From positions 1-7,458 of the forward strand of contig CAKRYM010000067.1 in assembly GCA_934427095.1 (NCBI GenBank): a stretch of DNA of 7,458 nt. Direction: 5' to 3'. Source of the stretch: an uncultured Bacillota bacterium. GTDB taxonomy: Bacteria; Bacillota; Dehalobacteriia; UBA4068. The position numbers were made by a program, and so were the translations under genes. Shown one piece after another: positions 1 through 4,914 of this stretch. The notes under the pieces are model-generated. The model was given only the letters and a program-made list of their open reading frames with translations. It had not been told where the DNA came from and ran no database searches. Positions within the stretch are counted from its first letter, which is position 1, and each line of letters opens with the position of its first letter.

Positions 1-1557
1 CGCCAGGGCCTTATCATTCTTGGGGTCCATATAGCGGAGGAAATACCAGGAGGAACCAGCCCACTGGGGCATGGTATCGGTTTCCCGCTTGGCGTCAGCG
101 CCGCAGACCGGGCATTTGCAATTGACCCATTCCGTAATGTTGGCCAAGGGGGATTCCCCGGTAGCCGTAGGTTCGTAATGGGGAACTTCCGGCAAGAGCA
201 AAGGCAGCTCTTCCTCAGGTACAGGCACCATACCGCAATGAGGGCAGTTGACAATGGGGATAGGCTCGCCCCAATAGCGCTGGCGGTTAAAGGCCCAGTC
301 TTTCATGGTATAGTTGATTTTCCGGCGGCCGATACCGGTTTCTTCTAAATAATCGATAATACGGGCTTTGGCTTCTTCCACGGAAAGACCGTCTAAGATG
401 CCGGAATTCACCAGGATGCCGCTATTGCAGTCCGTATAGGCCGCTTCTTGCACATTGCCGCCTTTGACCACTTCGATAATGGGCAAATGGAAAAGCTGGG
501 CGAAATCCCAGTCGCGGGTATCATGGGCAGGCACAGCCATAATGGCGCCGGTACCGTAACCCATCATAACATAGTCAGCAATAAAGATGGGGATGTTTTT
601 CCCGGTCAAGGGGTTTACCGCTTCCAAGCCGTCGATTTTTACGCCGGTCTTATCTTTGACCAGCTGAATCCGTTCAAATTCATTCTTTTTATGGGCTTCA
701 TCCTGATAAGCATGGAGCTCGTCCATATTGCGAATCTGCGCGGCGTATTTTTCAATATAAGGATGCTCTGGCGCAATGACCATAAAGGTAGCGCCGTAAA
801 GGGTATCCGGCCGGGTGGTGTAAACCGTCAGTACGTCTTTGGTACCGGCAATGGGAAAATCTACCTCAGCACCCTGAGATTTGCCGATCCAGTTGATCTG
901 CTCCGTTTTAATCCGATCCGGGTAATTGACGGTATTCAGTCCTTCCAGCAGTTTTTCGGAATAATCGCGAATCCGCAGGAACCAGACGTCTTTTTCCCGT
1001 TGCACCACTTCGCTGCCGCAGAGGCCGCAAATCCCGCCCTGGCAATCTTCGTTGGAAAGAACGACCTTGCACTTGGGGCAGAAGTTCACAAAGGTCTTGC
1101 TCTTATAAGCCAGACCATGCTTGTACAGCTGCAGGAAAATCCACTGCGTCCATTTATAATAATGGGGGTCAGTGGTATCCACCGTGCGTTCCCAGTCAAA
1201 GGAATAGCCCATGGCCTTCAGCTGTTCCGTAAAGACAGCGATATTATGGGCAGTAACATGCCTAGGGTCTTGGCCGGTTTTAATGGCGTAGTTTTCCGTG
1301 GGTAAGCCAAAGGCGTCCCAGCCAATGGGGAACAGAACATTATAGCCTTCCAGTCGGCGTTTGCGGGAAACGATCTCAATGGAAGTAAAGGCCCGGATAT
1401 GGCCCACATGCAGGCCCACGCCGGAAGGGTAGGGGAATTCGATCAGGCCGTAGAACTTAGGCTTTTTGTCAAAATCAATAGCCCGGAAGGAGTTGGCCTT
1501 TTCCCAGCGATCCTGCCATTTTTTTTCAATGGCGGAAAAATCGTATTTCGTTTCCAT
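1..1557 (-). CDS. leuS: Leucyl-tRNA synthetase, N-terminal 519 residues (3' end outside window)
   Basis: Class I aminoacyl-tRNA synthetase that charges tRNA-Leu with leucine in the cytoplasm. The visible part holds the first half of the Rossmann catalytic core with the HIGH-type motif HVGH (residues 50-53, after FPYPSG). A zinc-binding insert follows with CPKC (160-163) and CGLC (177-180). The CP1 editing domain contains TTRPDTLYG (247-255) and GTGAIMAVPAHDTRD (335-349), the threonine-rich and aspartate-containing editing motifs. The chain then returns to the core at RQRYWGEP (425-432). KMSKS and the anticodon-binding part lie beyond the left edge; family members are usually a little over 800 residues, so roughly 300 are missing. 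The ATG at 1557 is preceded by AGGAGG five bases upstream, which supports this start. Identification is firm because IleS and ValS lack this motif set. The reading frame is intact. Confidence 0.97.
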   Translation of the reverse strand, partial: METKYDFSAIEKKWQDRWEKANSFRAIDFDKKPKFYGLIEFPYPSGVGLHVGHIRAFTSIEIVSRKRRLEGYNVLFPIGWDAFGLPTENYAIKTGQDPRHVTAHNIAVFTEQLKAMGYSFDWERTVDTTDPHYYKWTQWIFLQLYKHGLAYKSKTFVNFCPKCKVVLSNEDCQGGICGLCGSEVVQREKDVWFLRIRDYSEKLLEGLNTVNYPDRIKTEQINWIGKSQGAEVDFPIAGTKDVLTVYTTRPDTLYGATFMVIAPEHPYIEKYAAQIRNMDELHAYQDEAHKKNEFERIQLVKDKTGVKIDGLEAVNPLTGKNIPIFIADYVMMGYGTGAIMAVPAHDTRDWDFAQLFHLPIIEVVKGGNVQEAAYTDCNSGILVNSGILDGLSVEEAKARIIDYLEETGIGRRKINYTMKDWAFNRQRYWGEPIPIVNCPHCGMVPVPEEELPLLLPEVPHYEPTATGESPLANITEWVNCKCPVCGADAKRETDTMPQWAGSSWYFLRYMDPKNDKALA

Positions 1558-1562
1558 GGAAA

Positions 1563-1568
1563 CCTCCT
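1563..1568 (-). promoter_or_regulatory. Ribosome binding site of leuS, abutting a terminator U-tract
   Basis: A perfect AGGAGG lies five bases before the leuS ATG. It is unusual because it directly follows the seven-T run of the intrinsic terminator at 1569-1602. The leuS translation signal therefore begins where rpmB transcripts are expected to end. Confidence 0.85.
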
Positions 1569-1602
1569 AAAAAAATCAAGAGGCTGTCAGAGACAGCCTC
1601 TT
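1569..1602 (-). terminator. Intrinsic terminator between rpmB and leuS
   Basis: On the minus strand an 11-bp perfect stem (AAGAGGCTGTC / GACAGCCTCTT) with a three-base TCT loop is followed by GA and seven Ts (complement of 1569-1575). This is a textbook intrinsic terminator 33 bases after the rpmB stop codon. It also sits in the leader of leuS, so it either ends the rpmB message or acts as a leaky or regulated attenuator. No T-box sequence is visible in the 77-base gap. Confidence 0.85.
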
Positions 1603-1634
1603 ATTATGCTTACGGTATATGGCTGCTTGCCGGA

Positions 1635-1823
1635 TCAGATAGATCTCTGAACTTTACCGGAGCGTAGGCAACGGGTGCAAACGGTAACCTTTTTCGGACT
1701 GCCGTCGACAATAGCGCGGATAGACTGCAGATTGGGCTTCCACTGTCTTTTGTTGCGGATATGGGAATGGCTGACGCTCATCCCGGTATGAACGGTCTTG
1801 CCGCAGACCTCACATTTTGCCAT
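1635..1823 (-). CDS. rpmB: 50S ribosomal protein L28 (bL28), zinc-ribbon form
   Basis: Small basic protein of the large ribosomal subunit, 62 residues, the usual length for bacterial L28. It starts MAKCEVCGK and contains the family signature around SHSHIRNKRQWKPN (residues 18-31) and the C-terminal KKVTVCTRCLRSGKV. Two CxxC pairs (C4/C7 and C49/C52) mark the zinc-binding 'C+' version. The ATG at 1823 is chosen because AAAGGAGGTG lies seven bases upstream and family members begin at this methionine; the frame is open further upstream, but that extension is not L28-like. The gene has its own promoter (1887-1915), giving a leader of about 57 bases, and a terminator downstream. It is the first gene upstream of leuS on the same strand, and the small gene at 1994 diverges from it. 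Confidence 0.97.
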   Translation of the reverse strand: MAKCEVCGKTVHTGMSVSHSHIRNKRQWKPNLQSIRAIVDGSPKKVTVCTRCLRSGKVQRSI

Positions 1824-1886
1824 GCTGTGGCACCTCCTTTTATGAAGCGGTAACCACGCGGATCCCGCCATATTGCGCACTTAAAT

Positions 1887-1915
1887 ATTCTAGCAGAAAA
1901 AATAAAATTTAGCAA
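1887..1915 (-). promoter_or_regulatory. Promoter of rpmB, extended -10 type
   Basis: On the minus strand TTGCTA (1910-1915) and TAGAAT (1887-1892) are separated by 17 bases. A TG one base before the -10 hexamer makes an extended -10. The stretch upstream of the -35 is rich in A and T tracts (about 1916-1955), resembling an UP element as expected for a strong ribosomal-protein promoter. Transcription would start near 1880. Confidence 0.75.
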
Positions 1916-1993
1916 GAGATTTTCTGAAAATTTTTCACCGAATTTTGATTTTCCCAATATCCTGCAATAGAGCAGAAGATTAAGGGGGCAACC

Positions 1994-2200
1994 ATGAAAA
2001 CAGAAACAGCAGTAGAACAACAGGTGGAGCTTTACCGCCTGTATTTATTGGATGCTTTAACCCAACGGGATACCCTTTGTACTGGGGATCAGACGTTGGA
2101 TTTGCATATTATTTCCTTAATTGATAAATTAGAAGCCTTGCTTTGGGTTTTGGACCAAGCAGAAGATGAGCTTATTTCTTCTGGGACGCCCCTTCATTAA
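1994..2200 (+). CDS. Small protein of unknown function, faintly Spo0E-like
   Basis: A 68-residue acidic, mostly helical-looking protein with no signal peptide or membrane segment. AAGGGGG ends five bases before the ATG, a reasonable ribosome binding site, and this is the only gene on the plus strand. The middle (about residues 12-53) has the rhythm of two short amphipathic helices separated by a polar turn (TLCTGDQTLD). IISLIDKLEALL sits where Spo0E-family aspartyl-phosphate phosphatases carry their SQELD motif. However, that motif is not preserved here (IDKLE instead of SQELD, with glutamate for the key aspartate), so a Spo0E role is only a guess. The 3' end overlaps the convergent lipid kinase gene by 29 bases. 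No convincing promoter or terminator was found. That it is a real gene is likely but not certain. Confidence 0.55.
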   Translation: MKTETAVEQQVELYRLYLLDALTQRDTLCTGDQTLDLHIISLIDKLEALLWVLDQAEDELISSGTPLH

Positions 2201-3134
2201 ACCAAGGCAGCAAAGAGGAAAAGACAGGTTTTTCCGCTGGTGTCAGTAGGGTAATGGCATGATGGCAAACTTCCACCGTTAAGGGCAGCTTACCCCGATA
2301 TTCCCCATCCAAATCCAGCTCCACTTGATCGGCAATGGGGGAGTCGATTTGAATTTTCTTGGTCTGGAAGTAAACCACAGCCGGGTCATTGGTGAACTCT
2401 CCGCTGCTGATATATTTCAATAGCTCGGTATCTGTCTGCATGAGATTCCGTTTACGCAGCAAAAAAACGTCAAATTTCCCGTCGTCAATTTCTGCTTTCC
2501 GCAACAAGCGGGGCATGGTGGCTACGGTACGGGAATTCCCAATTAAGCATAAACGAATATCCCCGTCCATTTCGTATTCCTCACTACGGATAGAAACGGG
2601 AATGATTTTGAACAATTGGCTGGGCGCCATTTTTGCCCCGGTCAGATAATAGGCCAGACGGCCTAAGACGCCTTTGGCTTCCCGATCGGTTTTATGCGCC
2701 ACTTCGGTAAACATGCCAAAGGCCGCTACATTGATGAAATAATACCCATTGGCCAGCCCAATATCAATGGGTTGATAAACCCCATGTTGTACCATATCGC
2801 AAAAAGCCGCCGCGTTTTGCGGTAGCCGCTGAGAAACAGCGAAGTCATTACTGGTCCCTGCCGCTAGGATGGCTAAGGGGATTTTGCTCCCGCTTTTCAT
2901 CAAGCCATGGACAATTTCATTCATGGTGCCATCGCCGCCGCAACCGATGATGAGGTCGCATTCCTCCCGTTTCAGGGTTTCTGCCCGCCGTCGGGCGTCG
3001 CCATCGCCAGCTGTGGCAGTGACTTGAATATCGCTGGCAATGCCCTGAATCAGCAGGCGCCCGATAATGGTTTCTAATTCCTTTTGCACTACGCGGCGGC
3101 CGGCTTTGGGGTTGACAATGACGGCAATCTTCAT
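2172..3134 (-). CDS. Diacylglycerol kinase family lipid kinase (YegS/DgkB-like)
   Basis: Predicted soluble or membrane-associated lipid kinase of 320 residues, a normal family length. It should phosphorylate diacylglycerol or a similar lipid with ATP, in phospholipid recycling. The N-terminal nucleotide-binding domain starts with IAVIVNPKAG (residues 3-12) and carries the hallmark GGDGT (66-70) followed by MNEIVHGL. GTSNDFA at 93-99 matches the family GTxNDFAR motif. The second, beta-rich domain ends with DLDGE (274-278), the conserved C-terminal acidic motif. The frame is open 22 codons further upstream to an ATG at 3200, but that ATG lies inside the -35 box. The ATG at 3134 has GGAGGG eight bases upstream and begins exactly where family members do. 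It is probably a single-gene transcript. The exact substrate cannot be read from sequence, and related family members use other lipids. Confidence 0.92.
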   Translation of the reverse strand: MKIAVIVNPKAGRRVVQKELETIIGRLLIQGIASDIQVTATAGDGDARRRAETLKREECDLIIGCGGDGTMNEIVHGLMKSGSKIPLAILAAGTSNDFAVSQRLPQNAAAFCDMVQHGVYQPIDIGLANGYYFINVAAFGMFTEVAHKTDREAKGVLGRLAYYLTGAKMAPSQLFKIIPVSIRSEEYEMDGDIRLCLIGNSRTVATMPRLLRKAEIDDGKFDVFLLRKRNLMQTDTELLKYISSGEFTNDPAVVYFQTKKIQIDSPIADQVELDLDGEYRGKLPLTVEVCHHAITLLTPAEKPVFSSLLPWFNEGASQKK

Positions 3135-3171
3135 AAGCAATTCCCTCCGGAATGAATGTTTCTGTATCTTC

Positions 3172-3200
3172 AGTATAGTCCAGGCCGGAGAAATTGACAA
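3172..3200 (-). promoter_or_regulatory. Promoter of the lipid kinase gene
   Basis: On the minus strand TTGTCA (3195-3200) and TATACT (3172-3177) are each one base off the housekeeping-sigma consensus and lie 17 bases apart. Transcription would start near 3165, about 30 bases before the ATG at 3134. This independently rules out the longer reading of the gene. Confidence 0.8.
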
Positions 3201-3259
3201 GCATACACAGGGCGTTGACGGATTAAGATACCGTTAAGAAATCCTTGCATTTTCCGGGT

Positions 3260-4546
3260 TTAGTTGGAAGCGGAATAGCCCATCATGGTGCTGATGGCAA
3301 TGCGGTTTTCTGTTGGAACATAGGTAATGCACAGATCCAACAGGGCAGCTGCATCCCGTAGCAAAAGATAATTGCTACCGTCAATGTTGTAGGCCATAGG
3401 GAAAATTTGTTCTCCATCTAGGGTGAAAATCTGGCTGCTGATGACCGCGTGATGAAAATCCCCAGCCGCTGCATTTTCCGTCCCATTGGGGAAATAGGCG
3501 TTACCCGTATGTATGCCTGCTGCGCTGGTATCTGCATCATAGGACACCGCAAAGGCTTTGGACGTATCTTTGAGCAGCATCGCCACATCTCTCAGTTGCA
3601 AGAAATTGCTGCCATTGATATTATACGCGGAAAGGACTTTTTCTATCCCGTTTACGGTAACGGTTTGGCTACTTGGCTGAATGGAGAGTACAGCGGGAAT
3701 GCGATAAATATTTACCTTGTAAACGGCGGTGATTTGTTGGTCTTCAATGAGGGTGACCGTAAACAAATTGGGGCCTTCCATGAGCGGGAAGGTACCGGAA
3801 GTGGTGCCTGTACCACTGCTAGCCCCATGGGGATTGGTGATAGCCAAAAGCCCTTCACTGTTGGCTGCGGTGGCGGAGAGAACAAAAGAGGAGGCTTGCG
3901 TATAACCAACGTAGGCCTGAGCTTCCCCTTTGCTTAAAGGATAAGAAAGCCCTATGCCGGTTATGGTGATTTTCCCTTGTCCCGTTGTGTTGAGCGTTTC
4001 CTCCGGAGAAAGGGAAGTTGGGTCTTCTATAGGATCAGGGTAGCCTTCTGTTTCTTCTTCTTCTTCCTCTTCCTCTTCTTCTTCCTCCTCCTCCTCCTCC
4101 TCGTTTTCCTCCTCTTCCTCTTTTTCTTCGGAGGGGAGGTTCGATTCGGTATCGTCGGCATAGATTACTTCTTGCAAACGAAGAGTTGCGATATGCTGGC
4201 CGCTCTCGTCATAAACGCTCCAAGATAGGCTGACCTCATTTTCTCCCGGTTGCCCGCTTTCCTCTGGGTCCACCCATAAGATAAAGCTATCTCTACCTTG
4301 AGCGGAGGCAACAAAGGTATGTATTTCCTGGTCATTCCGGTTATCCCAGAGGGAATACTCCTCCCCTGGCGTCATGTTTTGATAGGCCACGCGTACCTTG
4401 ATTTGGCCGTCTTCTAAATCAGTGATTTGGTCATCTGCTAAGTCCATGCTGATCTGGCCATTTGCCGCATTTGCCGGTTGTACCCAAAAGCAGAGAAATA
4501 AGCATGTAAGAAAAGAAAATAAGGTGAATAAAGCGTTGCGTTTCAT
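3260..4546 (-). CDS. Secreted protein with poly-Glu linker, cadherin-like domain and duplicated copper-amine-oxidase-N-like stalk motif
   Basis: A 428-residue exported protein of unknown role. A signal peptide covers residues 1-27 (basic MKRN, hydrophobic core, PANA cleavage site). Residues 28-130 look like a beta-rich domain. A glutamate linker follows (E-rich at 139-167, with 17 consecutive Glu at 149-165). Residues about 194-283 resemble a cadherin-like beta-sandwich (GxNxFTVTLxED...YKVNIYR pattern). The C-terminal part has two copies of a stalk motif 78 residues apart: YNINGSNFLQLRD (308-320) and YNIDGSNYLLLRD (386-398). These are typical of the 'copper amine oxidase N-terminal-like' domain of clostridial surface proteins. 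That name does not imply copper binding or oxidase activity. No LPXTG, SLH or C-terminal membrane anchor is visible, so it may be released or held non-covalently. GGAGGG lies six bases before the ATG. No clear terminator follows the stop. Confidence 0.85.
   Translation of the reverse strand: MKRNALFTLFSFLTCLFLCFWVQPANAANGQISMDLADDQITDLEDGQIKVRVAYQNMTPGEEYSLWDNRNDQEIHTFVASAQGRDSFILWVDPEESGQPGENEVSLSWSVYDESGQHIATLRLQEVIYADDTESNLPSEEKEEEEENEEEEEEEEEEEEEEEEETEGYPDPIEDPTSLSPEETLNTTGQGKITITGIGLSYPLSKGEAQAYVGYTQASSFVLSATAANSEGLLAITNPHGASSGTGTTSGTFPLMEGPNLFTVTLIEDQQITAVYKVNIYRIPAVLSIQPSSQTVTVNGIEKVLSAYNINGSNFLQLRDVAMLLKDTSKAFAVSYDADTSAAGIHTGNAYFPNGTENAAAGDFHHAVISSQIFTLDGEQIFPMAYNIDGSNYLLLRDAAALLDLCITYVPTENRIAISTMMGYSASN
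4052..4126 (-). repeat. GAA/GAG microsatellite-like tract encoding poly-glutamate
   Basis: Twenty-five codons (residues 141-165 of the secreted protein) encode 23 Glu, interrupted by one Lys (142) and one Asn (148). GAA and GAG are mixed, with one uniform run of GAG codons near the Asn end. The minus strand is almost pure purine. The mixture argues that the acidic tract is kept at protein level, while the short uniform runs still allow slippage in steps of three bases. Confidence 0.9.
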
Positions 4547-4588
4547 CTCTATCCCTCCATAGTTACAATGGACTTTTCACCATATTTC

Positions 4589-4626
4589 ATTAAAAATAGC
4601 ATAGGACAAAAGGACAAAAAATACAA
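4589..4626 (-). promoter_or_regulatory. Candidate overlapping promoters of the secreted-protein gene
   Basis: Two alternative pairs with 17-base spacing are visible on the minus strand: TTGTAT (4621-4626) with TATGCT (4598-4603), and TTGTCC (4612-4617) with TTTAAT (4589-4594). Both are imperfect, and only one or neither may be used. A tandem TTTTGTCC repeat (4604-4619) lies between the hexamers of the first pair. Confidence 0.4.
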
Positions 4627-4647
4627 GATTTTGTTGAAAAAAAATGG

Positions 4648-4687
4648 AAAAAACAAAAGAAAAACGGACGCCTTTTGGCGCCCGTTT
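4648..4687 (-). terminator. Intrinsic terminator of the copA operon
   Basis: On the minus strand an 11-bp stem (AAACGGGCGCC / GGCGTCCGTTT, one G-U pair, loop AAAA) at 4662-4687 is followed by the T-rich stretch complementary to 4648-4661. It begins 20 bases after the copA stop codon and separates the metal-transport genes from the secreted-protein gene. Confidence 0.88.
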
Positions 4688-4707
4688 CCTTTTTGGCGAA
4701 CTTTTCT

Positions 4708-4914
4708 TTATTCGATGGACTTGACCGGATAATCTTCCGCTTCTACCGCGGCTTTTAGCGTGTCGTCCTGCAAATTTTCTCCGGTAACGATTGCTGTGCC
4801 TTGTTCATGGCTAACCTGAACCTTTACTACGCCAGGAATGGCTTCTAGGGCCTTTTTGACCCGATTTTCGCAATGAGAACACATCATCCCTTCAATGTGC
4901 ATGGTTTTTTCCAT
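4708..4914 (-). CDS. Possible independently translated CopZ-like copper chaperone inside copA
   Basis: The last 68 codons of copA (residues 768-835) form a complete HMA domain of the size of free CopZ. It begins MEKTMHIEGMMCSHC and ends DYPVKSIE. The MxCxHC form of the metal site is the one usual in free chaperones, whereas the N-terminal domain of the same ATPase has CAAC. The in-frame ATG at 4914 is preceded by AAAGGAGG eight bases upstream, a better ribosome binding site than that of copA itself. Initiation here would give a soluble Cu(I) chaperone from the same reading frame as the pump. Purely from sequence this is an inference: the domain is certain, its separate production is not. The site could also be a relic of a former separate copZ gene that fused to copA, or chance in Lys-Glu codons (AAG GAG). 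Confidence 0.35.
   Translation of the reverse strand: MEKTMHIEGMMCSHCENRVKKALEAIPGVVKVQVSHEQGTAIVTGENLQDDTLKAAVEAEDYPVKSIE

Noticed and set aside
448..1305. Long open frame on the plus strand opposite leuS
   Set aside because: It is the antisense of well-conserved leuS codons and its translation shows no recognisable domain or good ribosome binding site.
1824..1880. N-terminal extension of rpmB
   Set aside because: The frame is open upstream, but the extension covers the ribosome binding site, does not resemble L28, and L28 normally starts MAKxC.
1881..1993. Promoter for the small plus-strand gene
   Set aside because: Pairs such as TTGATT with TAGAGC, or TTTTCA with CAATAT, have poor -10 or -35 matches. 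A SigH-like reading also has the wrong spacing. None is good enough to annotate.
3135..3200. Longer N-terminal start of the lipid kinase at the ATG at 3200
   Set aside because: That ATG lies within the -35 box of a near-consensus promoter, has no convincing ribosome binding site, and the extra 22 residues do not match the family. The start at 3134 has GGAGGG and begins the conserved domain.
3201..3259. Terminator after the secreted-protein gene
   Set aside because: Only a weak GGATT/AATCC pairing with a large loop and no T-run is present.
3449..3937. Plus-strand open frame opposite the secreted-protein gene
   Set aside because: The minus-strand product has a signal peptide and recognisable domains; the plus-strand frame has none and no ribosome binding site.
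3260..4546. Functional link between the 'copper amine oxidase-like' secreted protein and the neighbouring copper ATPase
   Set aside because: The domain name comes from a structural resemblance and no copper ligands are evident. A terminator and separate promoter divide the two genes.
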